Assembly (NCBI GenBank): GCA_023408315.1
Contig: JAEYKI010000008.1
Coordinates: forward strand, 310,001-374,000
Direction: 5' to 3'
From: Bacillota bacterium
GTDB taxonomy: Bacteria; Bacillota; Clostridia; Christensenellales; Christensenellaceae
Length of the DNA stretch: 64,000 nt
Part shown: positions 44,250-53,638 of the stretch, piece by piece
Layout: the number at the start of each line of letters is the position of its first letter
How positions within the stretch are numbered: position 1 is the stretch's first letter
Position numbers and translations under genes: made by a program
Notes under the pieces: generated by a model
What the model was told of the DNA's origin: nothing
The model's database searches: none
The model's input: only the letters and a program-made list of their open reading frames with translations

Positions 44250-46169
44250 TTACCAGCCGCCGCCCCCGCCGCCGCCAAATCCGCCGCCGGAGAAGCCGCC
44301 GCCGCTAAAACCGCCGCCGCCGCCAAAACTGCCGGAATTTGTGTTGGGCCGCGCCATCATGGCGGTTTGCGTGTACATCATGTTATTAATGAGTATGCTG
44401 GTAAAGAGCACCGTGGAGAACGAATTGTACCCGTAGCCGTAATACCAGCTTGGCGGCTCCACCGCCAGGCTTTCAAACTGTTTGGACCATTTGTCCGTCA
44501 CGCCCAGCACATAGGCATAGGGCAGCACGTTATAGAAATAGGACGGGTTTTCGTCAACCATCATCTTGAGTTTATCCAGTTCAACCGTCTCAATAAAATT
44601 TTTAAGGCCAAGTATCCTTCCGGCCCAAATGACGCCCTTATCCGTCCATACCCTAAACTGCGGGGCAATAAAAGTGATAATCAGCGCGGCAGCCGCGGGC
44701 AGTAACGCAAAAATGCCAAAGGCTTCCACGGACAGCCCCACCGTGATAATGTAAAAAATTGCCGTGCCAACCGCCCAGCCAACCAAATGCCCCGCCCTGG
44801 TGGAACGCTTGGCGGAAAACCAGGTTTCAATGGCCTTTACATACACAGATACCAGCGTTACGCCAACGCCCAGCACAAGCAGGCCCACCACCACGGTGGC
44901 AATCATTTCATAAGTGGCAGCGTACACGCCCAAAAACGTCATAATGGCAAGCGGCAGCGAAGCCAGAAAGGCCGCAAAATTCTGTAGGGATACGGAGCGT
45001 TTATTAAACGCCAGGTTATCCTTGCGGGTAAACTTCATGCGCACCATCTCACGCGTGGCGGCCAGCGTTTCATAAAACTTGTATTGCAGCTTTTTAATGG
45101 AAGTTGTATCCCCGCTTTTAAACAAACCGCTGAACATTTCCTTTTCATACTCGTTTGCTGAAGCCGGCAGTTCGCTCACCTTGCTGAACGTTAGGTTCTT
45201 GTTCCCTTCCTCCTGGTGGATGGTAAGATACCCTTTATCCGCCCAGTAGATAATCAGGGAGATTACATCCTTGTTCTCCACAATGCCGTCTATCACGTAC
45301 CCCACATCCGCAGAGGTCATATCGTCCGGCGGGTAGAACTCCACCGTTTCCACAGGCTTCTTTTTGCGTATGAACAACGCTGCCAGCAGCAGGGCAATCC
45401 CCAGCACAACAAGCGTTCCAATCACCATGGGAACAACGGGGGGCGTATCCACGCGCGCGCCCACATAATAGCCGTCCGGCAGCTCCAGGCGGATGGTAAC
45501 GCCCTCATAGGATGAAAGCTGCCTGGTCACTTTGCCGGTAATCACGTTGCCGTCCACAGAATATTGCAGATCATCCGGGTTATAGCCCGAAGCCCCCTCG
45601 CTGCCAATGCTGAATCCAACCCGGGACGCGTCGAACTCCTTGGGCATGGTGATCCTGAACGTAAGGTTTTCTATCGGCACCGCCCACTCCGTGCCTATAA
45701 TGTTGTAATAAAACTCGTCAAATGTTTTATATCCGTCGTCCCCCGGGTCATATGTGTAAGAAAGCGTATACTTGTGCACGCCCTTTACCAGGTTTTCCGG
45801 GTCGCCCAGACGTATATCGTAATATCCGTCCGTTGTCTCCGCGCTCATCTGCGTATCGGACTGTATGTCGGATACAATGATGCGGTATTTTTTCTCTTCG
45901 GTTTGATAGCCTGTGCCTGTCTGGCCATCTGCGGGAAGGCTCCTGGCTACAATTGCCATCTGCGGAATAAAGCGCTCAATGCCATGGTTTGCGTAGTTAG
46001 GAAAATCCGCCGTAATGTTTTCTGTCACGTTATACGTGTTGTTTTCGTTTACGTTGATGTTCACATCATAGGATGTAAGCACAAAATTGTTGCTTGCCGC
46101 AAGAGCGGCGGTTGGGAACAGCAGCGCCGCGCATACAACCGATATTGCAATCAGGAGTATTTTTTTCAT
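44250..46169 (-). CDS. DUF2207 membrane protein with Gly-rich tail
   Basis: The 639-residue protein has a signal peptide (about 1-24), an extracellular beta-rich DUF2207 domain (to about 230), a membrane helix (about 240-262), a cytosolic or re-entrant region, and further helices at about 395-480. It ends in a GGGGGFSGGGF-type tail. Such proteins commonly occur with LemA, as here, where lemA is transcribed just upstream. The pair is widespread but of unknown function, perhaps in envelope maintenance. A hairpin lies between the two genes. Confidence 0.88.
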   Translation of the reverse strand: MKKILLIAISVVCAALLFPTAALAASNNFVLTSYDVNINVNENNTYNVTENITADFPNYANHGIERFIPQMAIVARSLPADGQTGTGYQTEEKKYRIIVSDIQSDTQMSAETTDGYYDIRLGDPENLVKGVHKYTLSYTYDPGDDGYKTFDEFYYNIIGTEWAVPIENLTFRITMPKEFDASRVGFSIGSEGASGYNPDDLQYSVDGNVITGKVTRQLSSYEGVTIRLELPDGYYVGARVDTPPVVPMVIGTLVVLGIALLLAALFIRKKKPVETVEFYPPDDMTSADVGYVIDGIVENKDVISLIIYWADKGYLTIHQEEGNKNLTFSKVSELPASANEYEKEMFSGLFKSGDTTSIKKLQYKFYETLAATREMVRMKFTRKDNLAFNKRSVSLQNFAAFLASLPLAIMTFLGVYAATYEMIATVVVGLLVLGVGVTLVSVYVKAIETWFSAKRSTRAGHLVGWAVGTAIFYIITVGLSVEAFGIFALLPAAAALIITFIAPQFRVWTDKGVIWAGRILGLKNFIETVELDKLKMMVDENPSYFYNVLPYAYVLGVTDKWSKQFESLAVEPPSWYYGYGYNSFSTVLFTSILINNMMYTQTAMMARPNTNSGSFGGGGGFSGGGFSGGGFGGGGGGGW

Positions 46170-46251
46170 AAAACCTTATTCTCCCAAAATCAATTCATAC
46201 TATGGGGGCTCCGCGTATCCCCCGCTTTTCATTGCGGATATAAACAGAACA

Positions 46252-46275
46252 GTCCCCGCTGCTGGCAACGGGGAC
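46252..46275. other. Hairpin between lemA and the DUF2207 gene
   Basis: GTCCCCG (46252-46258) pairs with CGGGGAC (46269-46275). It has no T run, so it may stabilise or process the shared message rather than end it. Confidence 0.5.
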
Positions 46276-46285
46276 CCTGTAGCTG

Positions 46286-46846
46286 TTAAAACTTAACCTG
46301 AACGTTCTGGCGGTCCGCTTCGTCCGCCTCAAACATGGGCTGCTTGGTGAACTTGAACTGGTTCGCAATCAGGTTTGTGGGGAACGTTTGCAGCTTGGTA
46401 TTAAACATCCGCACGTTCGCGTTGTAGTATTTGCGCGAATTTGCAATGTCCGTTTCAATCTGCTGCAACTGCCCCTGCAGGTCCATAAAGTTCTCGTTCG
46501 CCTTCAGGTTGGGGTACGCTTCCGCCACCGCAAACAAACTGCGCAGCGTGCCGGAGAGTACGTTTTCTTTCTCCAGCCGCTCCTCTGTGGTGGAGGAACT
46601 GGCAACGCTGTTGCGCGCCGCAATCACTTCGTCCAGCGTTTGGCGCTCGTGCGCCGCGTAACCCTTCACCGTCTCCACCAGGTTGGGGATCAGGTCAAAG
46701 CGTTTCTTCAGGTACACGTCTATGGTCGCAAACGCTTCCTCTATCTTGTTTTTCATGGTGATGAAGCTGTTGTACGCCGCAATGTACCAAATCACAATGA
46801 TAACGGCAACAACGACCACAACGCCCAGTACGATATATCCTACCAT
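46286..46846 (-). CDS. lemA: LemA family protein
   Basis: This 186-residue protein has an N-terminal membrane helix (VGYIVLGVVVVVAVIIVIWYI), then a long helical domain with the LemA signatures YNSFITMKNKIEEAF, KRFDLIPNLVETVKGYAAHE and YPNLKANENFMDLQ. It is partnered by the DUF2207 gene downstream. An in-frame TTG four codons before overlaps the ribosome site AAAGGA, so the ATG at 46846 is preferred, with some doubt. Confidence 0.93.
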   Translation of the reverse strand: MVGYIVLGVVVVVAVIIVIWYIAAYNSFITMKNKIEEAFATIDVYLKKRFDLIPNLVETVKGYAAHERQTLDEVIAARNSVASSSTTEERLEKENVLSGTLRSLFAVAEAYPNLKANENFMDLQGQLQQIETDIANSRKYYNANVRMFNTKLQTFPTNLIANQFKFTKQPMFEADEADRQNVQVKF

Positions 46847-47045
46847 AAAAATATCCAATCCTTTCTTAACAACACTTACCCAATTGGCAGCTTTTTGCCG
46901 CCATTAACAAATATTGTAGCACAGCGTACATCCGAGTACAATATACGCTGCGGCAAATTCACGTAAAATTAAAAACCTGTGGATTTTGCAATTTTACTGT
47001 GCTATAATGCCCCAGGTTGTACTTTTGAATTGGAGGGAAATTTTT

Positions 47046-47957
47046 TTGAATCAGGCTTCATCCGTTAAATATTCGTTTATGCTTCTCTTTGTTACCATAT
47101 TCTGGGGCACGGGTTTCATTGCCGTTAAAATGGCGCTGGATTTTGGGTTTCCGCCCAGCCTGATCACCACCCTGCGCATGGTGTTTGCCTGCGCGGTTAT
47201 GTTCCCTATTTTTCATAAAAACATTTTGAAATCAACAAAAACAGAATGGAAGCACGGATTGATCGCCGGCTCTATGCTCACCGCCGGGTTCATACTGCAA
47301 ACGGCTGGCATGCAGCTCACCATCATATCCAACAGCGCTTTTCTGACAACCACAAACGTAATCATGGTGCCGTTCATCAGCTGGATGTTCCTGCGCAAAC
47401 GCCCCAAGGCGCGCGTATTTGTTTCCATAGCGCTTGGGTTTGTGGGCGTTTCCATACTCACCCACGCGTTTGAAACAAATATCCAGTTCAACCTGGGAGA
47501 TATTCTCTGCCTGATCTCTGCCGTGTGCTGGGCCGCGCAGATTGCTTATACGGAGCTTGCGGTAAAAAACGCCAACGCGGATTCTTTTACGTTCCTGGAG
47601 CTGTTGTTTACCGCCATATTCTCCGCTTCATACCTTCTCATTTTTGATCTGGGCGCGCTGCCCGCCATTGGCGGAAACCTGGTTCCCGGCCTGCTGGCCT
47701 GCGTGTGGCTGGGCGTAACCTGCACGGGATACGCTTTCTGGGCGCAGTCTGTGGCGCAGCGGCACATGAACTCCTCCCAGGCGGTGCTCATCCTTTCGCT
47801 GGAGGCTGTGTTCGCCAGCCTGTTCTCCGTTTTGCTTGGTTATGAAAACCTGCAATTCACCCTGATGCTGGGCGGCGGCATCATCATGTTCTCCATTATT
47901 CTGCTGGAGATAAACGCCAAACGCAGCGCCGCCAGGCAAATCGTAAAGGAACAGTAA
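47046..47957 (+). CDS. EamA/DMT family transporter (copy 1)
   Basis: This protein of about 303 residues has ten membrane helices in two EamA halves. The first has FWGTGFIAVKMAL and the second ends in LGYENLQFTLMLGGGIIMFSI. The start is a TTG at 47046 with GGAGG nine bases before it; upstream codons are not conserved with copy 2. It is about 27 bases before copy 2, to which it is clearly related. Such proteins move small metabolites, with direction and substrate unknown. Confidence 0.9.
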   Translation: MNQASSVKYSFMLLFVTIFWGTGFIAVKMALDFGFPPSLITTLRMVFACAVMFPIFHKNILKSTKTEWKHGLIAGSMLTAGFILQTAGMQLTIISNSAFLTTTNVIMVPFISWMFLRKRPKARVFVSIALGFVGVSILTHAFETNIQFNLGDILCLISAVCWAAQIAYTELAVKNANADSFTFLELLFTAIFSASYLLIFDLGALPAIGGNLVPGLLACVWLGVTCTGYAFWAQSVAQRHMNSSQAVLILSLEAVFASLFSVLLGYENLQFTLMLGGGIIMFSIILLEINAKRSAARQIVKEQ

Positions 47958-47984
47958 ACGGTTTTATTTTGGAGGAAAGCACTT

Positions 47985-48890
47985 TTGAATCATTCGTCAA
48001 CGGTAAAATACAGCTTTCTGCTGCTGCTGGTTACAATCATCTGGGGCTTTGGGTTTGTAACATTTAAAACAGGCTTCAGCAGCGGATTCTCTCCAAGCCT
48101 GCTCACAACGCTGCGCATGTGCATCGCCTGCGCGGCATTGTTCCCTTTTGTTTATAAAACCATTACCAAATCCTCAAAAAGCGATATCAAGCACGGCGTT
48201 ATTGCCGGGTGTCTTCTGGTTGCCGCTTTTCTGCTCCAGGCCATAGGCGCGCAGCTTACCGTTATTTCCAGCAGCGCGTTTCTAACCACAACCAACGTAA
48301 TCATGGTGCCGTTTATCAGCTGGATGATGCTGAAATCGCGGCCCAGAACCGCTGTGTTTTTTTCCATCGCGCTCGGCTTTGCCGGCATAGCCATTCTGAC
48401 GCACGCGTTTGAAGCAAACATCCGCTTTAACGCGGGGGACGTTCTGTGCCTGCTTTCCGCCGTCTGCTTTGCCCTGCAGATTGGCTACACGGAATACGTA
48501 TCCAAAAAAGTGAACGCGGCTTCCTTTACCTTTGTGGAGCTTGCCACCGGAGCCGTTATTTCCGCCGCATTCTTTTTCATTACGGACGCCGGGAGCGTAA
48601 GCCAGATCACCGATATGGCCACGGGCCTGCTTTCCTGCCTGTGGCTTGGCGTTGCCTGCACAGGCTTTGCATTCTGGGCGCAGACCGTTTCCCAGAAGTA
48701 CATCCCCTCTTCCGGCACCGTGCTGATCCTCTCCATGCAGGCGGTGTTTGCCAGCCTGTTCTCTGTGCTGCTGGGCTTCGAAAACTTCCAGTACACGCTT
48801 GCCCTGGGCGGCGGCATTATTATGGCTTCCATACTTCTGCTGCAGCTTGGCGGCAGGTTTGGCAGAACAAAAAAACTTAAACGCACATGA
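47985..48890 (+). CDS. EamA/DMT family transporter (copy 2)
   Basis: This 301-residue protein has ten membrane helices and is a paralogue of the gene just before it (shared VKYSF, TTTNVIMVPFISWM and FASLFSVLLG). It also begins with TTG, with GGAGG at nearly the same spacing, which suggests a tandem duplication that kept the translation start region. Divergence is considerable, so the duplication is old. The two could form a heterodimer. Confidence 0.9.
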   Translation: MNHSSTVKYSFLLLLVTIIWGFGFVTFKTGFSSGFSPSLLTTLRMCIACAALFPFVYKTITKSSKSDIKHGVIAGCLLVAAFLLQAIGAQLTVISSSAFLTTTNVIMVPFISWMMLKSRPRTAVFFSIALGFAGIAILTHAFEANIRFNAGDVLCLLSAVCFALQIGYTEYVSKKVNAASFTFVELATGAVISAAFFFITDAGSVSQITDMATGLLSCLWLGVACTGFAFWAQTVSQKYIPSSGTVLILSMQAVFASLFSVLLGFENFQYTLALGGGIIMASILLLQLGGRFGRTKKLKRT

Positions 48891-49120
48891 TTTTTTAAAC
48901 AGCAATTCCAGTAACCAAAACATACCCAATGCCTCCTCTGTATCTGTTATACCACAGATTACCCATCAGTTATCACCAACTTTTACGAAAAAGGGTATTT
49001 TTTTATGCAGCTATCAGAAAGTGTTTAAAATTCAAGCATACGCGCGGCATACTTGCGTTTGGATTGGGATTCCATATTCAGATTCGAATTGGATTCTGGA
49101 TTGGGATTGGATTCGGATTC

Positions 49121-49180
49121 AGGCCGCAAGTTGCCGCAAGTTGCCGCGGATTGCCGCGGGTTGCTGCAAATTGCTGCAAA
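49121..49180. repeat. Six-unit 10-nt tandem repeat
   Basis: Six 10-nt units run in exact register, from AGGCCGCAAG through TTGCCGCAAG, two TTGCCGCGG-type units, to two identical TTGCTGCAAA units. The preceding 70 bases contain a second short repeat of GGATT. Both lie in the otherwise empty 48891-49364 gap after the transporter pair, and no gene is supported there. Confidence 0.85.
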
Positions 49181-49364
49181 ACGTTTAGCTTTGTCTAAAA
49201 TCATCCGGTTACAGGCTGCCGTGAAGAATTATAAGCAAAGACAGTATTTAAAGGGCATAACCCCTCCCGCGTCCATCATATTGCCCTCATGCATCATTTT
49301 TAAGACAACACGGATGAATTATCATCTCTGTGTTTAAGCAGATCCATTTTATATTTTATAAATC

Positions 49365-50624
49365 TTAAAACAGTTCCGCCGCCCGCAAAATGGCGTGCAG
49401 CGCGTGAAGCGTTGCGGTCTGGCGGATCAAGTCGCGCTCGTTCTGGTAGCCGCGGTCCAGCGTCAGCTTCTTGGTTTCCGCCAGCTTTGCGCTGTTTATG
49501 CCTATGTACACCAGCCCCACGGGTTTCTCCGGCGTTCCCCCGCCGGGGCCCGCAATGCCGGTGACGGATACGCCAATCTCCGCGCCGGAGAGCTTGCGTA
49601 TGCCCGCGGCCATCTCCGCCGCCGTCTCGGGAGACACCGCGCCGTGGGCTTTCAGCGTTTCTTCCCTGACGCCAAGCACCTGCATCTTAACCTCGTTTGC
49701 ATAGGCCACCACGCCACAGCCAAACACATCGGACGCGCCCGCCACGTTGGTAATTTTGCCGGAGAGCATGCCGCCCGTGCAGCTCTCCGCCGTCGCCACA
49801 TGCAGCTTTTTTGCCAACAGAGCCTGCACGGCCGCCGTCTCCATGTTGGGCACGTCTACGCCGTAAATATATTCGCCCACATAACCCCTGATCTTTTCAA
49901 TCACAGGGCCAATCATTCCGTTTGCCTCCGCCTCGCTCTCTGCGCTTGCGGTTACGCGCAGGTACATCTCCCCTGTTTTGGCGTATGGCGCGATGGTGGG
50001 GTTCTGCATCTCCAGCATGTAGTTGTGCAGCATATGCTCCACGGCAGATTCGCCCAGTCCAAACACATGCACGTTTTTGGATACCAGCACGGTTTTGGAA
50101 TCCGCCGTCAGGTAGGGAAGCACCTGGTTGTCAAACATGGGAATCATCTCGCGCGGCGGACCGGGCATCAGCACGGCGGTTTTTACGCCGTCCGTCACCG
50201 CCAGCCCCGGCGCGGTGCCGTTCTGGTTCGCAAACACCGTGGCGCCCTTGGGCATATACGCCTGCTTCAAGTTGTTGGGCGTCATCTCCCGGTTTGAGCC
50301 CCTGTTGAATTTTTTAGCCACTTCTATCAGGTGGTCGTACGAGGGCCGGTGCATTTCCATCTCAAGCCCAAAATACCCGGCCACCGTTTCCTTGGTCAAA
50401 TCGTCATACGTGGGGCCAAGGCCGCCCGTAAGCACAATTAAATCGCTCCTTTTAAACCCCTGTTTGATGGATTCCCGCAGCCTGTCCGGGTTGTCTCCCA
50501 CCACACACTGGTAATACACGTGTATGCCCCGCCGAGCCAGGCCGCGCGCAATGTACGCGGCGTTTGTGTTCACCACGTCCCCCAGCAATAGTTCCGTTCC
50601 CACGCAAAGTATTTCCGCCTTCAT
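49365..50624 (-). CDS. cinA: CinA-type nicotinamide-nucleotide amidase
   Basis: The 419-residue protein has an N-terminal molybdopterin-binding-like domain (CVGTELLLGDVVNTN, VLTGGLGPTYDD, MPGPPREM) and a C-terminal CinA domain (ATAESCTGGMLSGKIT, SVTGIAGPGGGTPEKPVG). The C-terminal domain deamidates NMN in pyridine-nucleotide recycling; the N-terminal domain can act on ADP-ribose-type substrates. It is the third gene of purB-glycosyltransferase-cinA, four bases after the glycosyltransferase stop. Confidence 0.94.
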   Translation of the reverse strand: MKAEILCVGTELLLGDVVNTNAAYIARGLARRGIHVYYQCVVGDNPDRLRESIKQGFKRSDLIVLTGGLGPTYDDLTKETVAGYFGLEMEMHRPSYDHLIEVAKKFNRGSNREMTPNNLKQAYMPKGATVFANQNGTAPGLAVTDGVKTAVLMPGPPREMIPMFDNQVLPYLTADSKTVLVSKNVHVFGLGESAVEHMLHNYMLEMQNPTIAPYAKTGEMYLRVTASAESEAEANGMIGPVIEKIRGYVGEYIYGVDVPNMETAAVQALLAKKLHVATAESCTGGMLSGKITNVAGASDVFGCGVVAYANEVKMQVLGVREETLKAHGAVSPETAAEMAAGIRKLSGAEIGVSVTGIAGPGGGTPEKPVGLVYIGINSAKLAETKKLTLDRGYQNERDLIRQTATLHALHAILRAAELF

Positions 50625-50628
50625 ATTT

Positions 50629-51558
50629 TCACCCCAATATCAGCTGCCCGCACACGCGGACAAAACCGTTTTTAAAAAAATTATATTGCAGCATTCTGCC
50701 CCATCTCTGGAATTTGTTTATGCGCACAAACTCCGCATACGCGCGCACAATCTCCTCGTTTGCGGGCGAAAGCTCCGCCCAGTACGTATCATAAAACGCC
50801 GCCGCCTGCAAATACGTATCCTTTATTTTTGCCTGCAGGTAGCCTATATTGCCCAGGTTTTTGCGCACATACCCCGCGCTGCGCGTGTCCACCGCGCCAA
50901 TTTCGTTTCCCGCGTGCTGGCGGTATTTCACGGTGGGCTTATCCAGAAACACAATGCGCCCAAACGCGGCGGCAACCAGGGCCAGCCACCAGTCGTGCAT
51001 AATAACGGGCTCCAGGGAGCCGGTTTTTACCCGGCCAACCAGCGCGCGGTTTACCATGGCCGCGCATCCCGTTACATGGTTCTGCGCCAGCAGGCGGCTT
51101 AGCTGCTTAATGCTGCCGTTCAGCTTCTGCGCGTGCATCATGGAGGGGGCTATGGTTTTAAGCTGCGCGTCCACCACTTCCAGGTCCGTATGCGCCAGGA
51201 TGGGCGTGTCCCTGCCGTATTTTTCTTCCGCTTCCCGCATCAGCGCAAGCGTATCCGCCACCTTGCCCGGCAGCCACACGTCGTCATGGTCCGCAAACAT
51301 CACATAATCCGCCCCGGAACTGTCCATCAGCCGGAAGAAGTTTTGTTTCGCCCCGCCTGCCGGTTCCTCATCCGCAAGAGGCAGAATAATGCTGCCGTTC
51401 GCCTTGATGTACCGCCGCAGTATGGGCAGCGTGTTGTCTGTGGACGCGTCGTCGTTCACAAGTATGCGGATGTCCTTATATGTCTGCGCCAGCAGCGAAT
51501 CCAGCATCTGTTCCAGATACTTTTGGCTGTTGTGCGTGGCAAGCAGAATATCTACCAT
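50629..51558 (-). CDS. Family 2 glycosyltransferase
   Basis: This 309-residue protein has a GT2 fold with nucleotide-sugar motifs ILLATHNSQKYLEQMLDSLL, DDASTDNT and FADHDDVWLPGK. It lacks clear membrane helices and resembles rhamnosyltransferase-like enzymes that build surface polysaccharides. Substrate cannot be assigned. It lies between purB (13 bases before) and cinA (4 bases after). The ATG at 51558 follows GGAG. Confidence 0.88.
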   Translation of the reverse strand: MVDILLATHNSQKYLEQMLDSLLAQTYKDIRILVNDDASTDNTLPILRRYIKANGSIILPLADEEPAGGAKQNFFRLMDSSGADYVMFADHDDVWLPGKVADTLALMREAEEKYGRDTPILAHTDLEVVDAQLKTIAPSMMHAQKLNGSIKQLSRLLAQNHVTGCAAMVNRALVGRVKTGSLEPVIMHDWWLALVAAAFGRIVFLDKPTVKYRQHAGNEIGAVDTRSAGYVRKNLGNIGYLQAKIKDTYLQAAAFYDTYWAELSPANEEIVRAYAEFVRINKFQRWGRMLQYNFFKNGFVRVCGQLILG

Positions 51559-51571
51559 GCAATTCTCCAAA

Positions 51572-53002
51572 TTATAAATTTACTTCGCCCTTTAAATTCA
51601 GTTTGCCTTTGTACTCATTCAGCACGGGCGCAACCTCGGACGATATAAAATCGTCCACCTGCACGTCCGCCATGCCAATGAAATTTTTTGGATGCATGAT
51701 GCCGTCTATCTCCTCTGCCGAAAGTTTGAAAGCCGCGTCTCCCTGAATGAGGCGGATAAGGTTGTTGTCCAGCCCCTCCGCTTTCACGCGTTTTGCCGCC
51801 AGCATGGAGTATTCCCGTATTTTCTCGTGCAGCTCCTGCCTGTCCCCGCCGCGCAGAACCGCCTGCATCAGAATGGTTTCGGTCGCCATAAAGGGCAGTT
51901 CCTCGGCCAGGCGCTTTTCTATAATCTTTTCGTACACCACCATGCCGTCCGATACGTTTAAATAAATATTCAACAGCGCGTCCACAGCCAGGAACCCCTG
52001 CGGGATGCTCAGCCGTCTGTTGGCGGAATCGTCCAGCGTGCGCTCAAACCACTGCGTGGAGGCCGTTATGGCGGTGTTGACGGGCAGAGAAAGCACAAAC
52101 CGCGCAAGCGCGCTCATGCGCTCGCTCCGCATGGGGTTGCGCTTATACGCCATTGCAGAAGAGCCGATCTGGCTTTTTTCAAACGGTTCTTCCATCTCCT
52201 TCAGGTTTTGCAGCAGCCGCAAATCGTTTGAAAATTTGTATACGCTGGTGGCAATGCAGGATAATACGTTCAGCACCAGCGAATCAAACTTGCGCGGGTA
52301 TGTTTGCCCGGTTACGGCATAAAACTTAGTATACCCCAATTTTTCGCATACCAGTTTTTCAAGGCTCCGCACCTTGTCCGCGTCCCCGTCAAACAGTGTC
52401 AAAAAGCTTGCCTGCGTGCCGGTGGTACCTTTTACGCCCCGCAGCTTTACCTGGCCCTGTACAAACCTGAGCTGTTCCAGGTCCATCAGCAAATCCTGTA
52501 TCCATAGCGTCGCGCGCTTGCCCACCGTGGTTAACTGCGCGGGCTGAAAGTGCGTAAAGCCCAGCGTGGGCGTGGCTTTATATTTTTTTGCAAAGTTTGC
52601 AAGGTTTGCAATCACATTCACAAGCTGCGTTTCCACCAGCCCAAGAGCCTTGTCCATGGCGATAATATCCGCGTTGTCGCCCACGTAGCAGCTTGTGGCG
52701 CCCAGGTGGATAATGCCCTTGGCGCTTGGGCACTGTTCGCCATAGGCAAACACATGGCTCATTACGTCGTGCCGCACAACCTTTTCCCGCGCTTCCGCCA
52801 CCTCATAATTCACGTCGTCCGCGTGCGCGCGCAACTCCGCAAGCTGCTGCTCCGTGATGGGCAGGCCCATCTCCGCTTCCGCTTCCGCCAGCGCAATCCA
52901 CAGCTTGCGCCATGTTCTGAACTTGAACTCGTCCGAAAACAGATAGGACATCTGCTTGCCTGCGTACCGTGTGATCAGCGGATTCTCGTATGCGTCTCTC
53001 AT
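51572..53002 (-). CDS. purB: Adenylosuccinate lyase
   Basis: The 476-residue enzyme acts twice in purine synthesis, releasing fumarate from SAICAR and adenylosuccinate. Signatures are visible: HLGATSCYVGDNADI, TLGFTHFQPAQ and the flexible loop GSSAMAYKRNPMRSE. The start follows AGGTGG. It leads a three-gene operon with a glycosyltransferase and cinA. The long upstream gap (53003-53638) holds no gene. Confidence 0.95.
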   Translation of the reverse strand: MRDAYENPLITRYAGKQMSYLFSDEFKFRTWRKLWIALAEAEAEMGLPITEQQLAELRAHADDVNYEVAEAREKVVRHDVMSHVFAYGEQCPSAKGIIHLGATSCYVGDNADIIAMDKALGLVETQLVNVIANLANFAKKYKATPTLGFTHFQPAQLTTVGKRATLWIQDLLMDLEQLRFVQGQVKLRGVKGTTGTQASFLTLFDGDADKVRSLEKLVCEKLGYTKFYAVTGQTYPRKFDSLVLNVLSCIATSVYKFSNDLRLLQNLKEMEEPFEKSQIGSSAMAYKRNPMRSERMSALARFVLSLPVNTAITASTQWFERTLDDSANRRLSIPQGFLAVDALLNIYLNVSDGMVVYEKIIEKRLAEELPFMATETILMQAVLRGGDRQELHEKIREYSMLAAKRVKAEGLDNNLIRLIQGDAAFKLSAEEIDGIMHPKNFIGMADVQVDDFISSEVAPVLNEYKGKLNLKGEVNL

Positions 53003-53091
53003 GTATATACCACCTGTGTTTCAAAATAAATAACAGTTCCATTTTATCCGCAAACGGTTTTTTTTACAAGGATAGGCCTCGTTTTTTTCCA

Positions 53092-53120
53092 CCTTTTTCT
53101 TTTCTGGAAAAAGAAAAAGG
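53092..53120. repeat. Poly-pyrimidine hairpin, dispersed repeat type
   Basis: CCTTTTTCTTTT (53092-53103) pairs with AAAAGAAAAAGG (53109-53120), followed by CGGAGCC. Related hairpins occur at 58812-58837 and 58979-59004. It is not attached to a gene end in a way that makes it a simple terminator. Confidence 0.55.
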
Positions 53121-53236
53121 CGGAGCCAAAAAGAAAACCCTAACGTTTATTAAACTGTTATCACAACAGTATGCACCCTAAAAGCCAGCCTGCGTACACA
53201 AAAGATAAGCAAATAGGCGGCCAAACCTAAGTAAAT

Positions 53237-53279
53237 AAACGGGCGATTTAAAGGCGCTTGCGCGAATGAGCCCGTTTTT
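53237..53279 (+). terminator. Orphan terminator-like hairpin
   Basis: AAACGGGC (53237-53244) pairs with GCCCGTTT (53270-53277) around an inner GGCGC/GCGC stem, and a T run follows on the plus strand. No plus-strand gene precedes it, so a short unannotated transcript from 53100-53236 is possible. Confidence 0.55.
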
Positions 53280-53435
53280 GCATTGCGCATAGCCGCCTAA
53301 TAAATAAAAATTCAGATGCACTGTGCAAAAAGAACAGCGGTTGTAAATATAATTATATACAAAAAGATGACAGACAGGCGCAGAAGCAAGCGTACAACCA
53401 GATGGATCAGCCAGTAACATTGGCAGACATTGGAG

Positions 53436-53544
53436 ACGGCTTGGAGAGGAGCGACCCAGGCCCTCCGGAGAGCCGTTTCAAGGAGGTTACGGGGGTGTCG
53501 GGGGGCCTAAGGAGGGAAATCGGAATCCCTCCTGGCCCCCTGAC
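53436..53544. other. Two nested hairpins in the purB upstream gap
   Basis: ACGGCT (53436-53441) pairs with AGCCGT (53471-53476). Then GGGGGCC (53501-53507) with GGAGGG (53511-53516) pairs with CCCTCC (53527-53532) and GGCCCCC (53534-53540), closed by GTC/GAC. Neither has a T run. The stretch is much more GC-rich than the AT-rich gene after it. It is a candidate structured RNA or element end. Confidence 0.4.
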
Positions 53545-53575
53545 AGAAAAATAAAAACATGGCTTAAAAGGATTG

Positions 53576-53604
53576 TTGACTTACCTAATTCAGATTATTA
53601 AAAT
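53576..53604 (+). promoter_or_regulatory. Promoter of the AT-rich orphan gene
   Basis: TTGACT (53576-53581) and TAAAAT (53599-53604) are separated by 17 bases, about 35 bases before the start codon. Confidence 0.7.
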
Positions 53605-53638
53605 AATTATTGAGATATGAAAAAATATGGAGGAAAAT

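Noticed and set aside
49121..49180. Possible CRISPR-like array
   Set aside because: Units are 10 nt, directly joined and without spacers, so this is a minisatellite; no cas gene is present.
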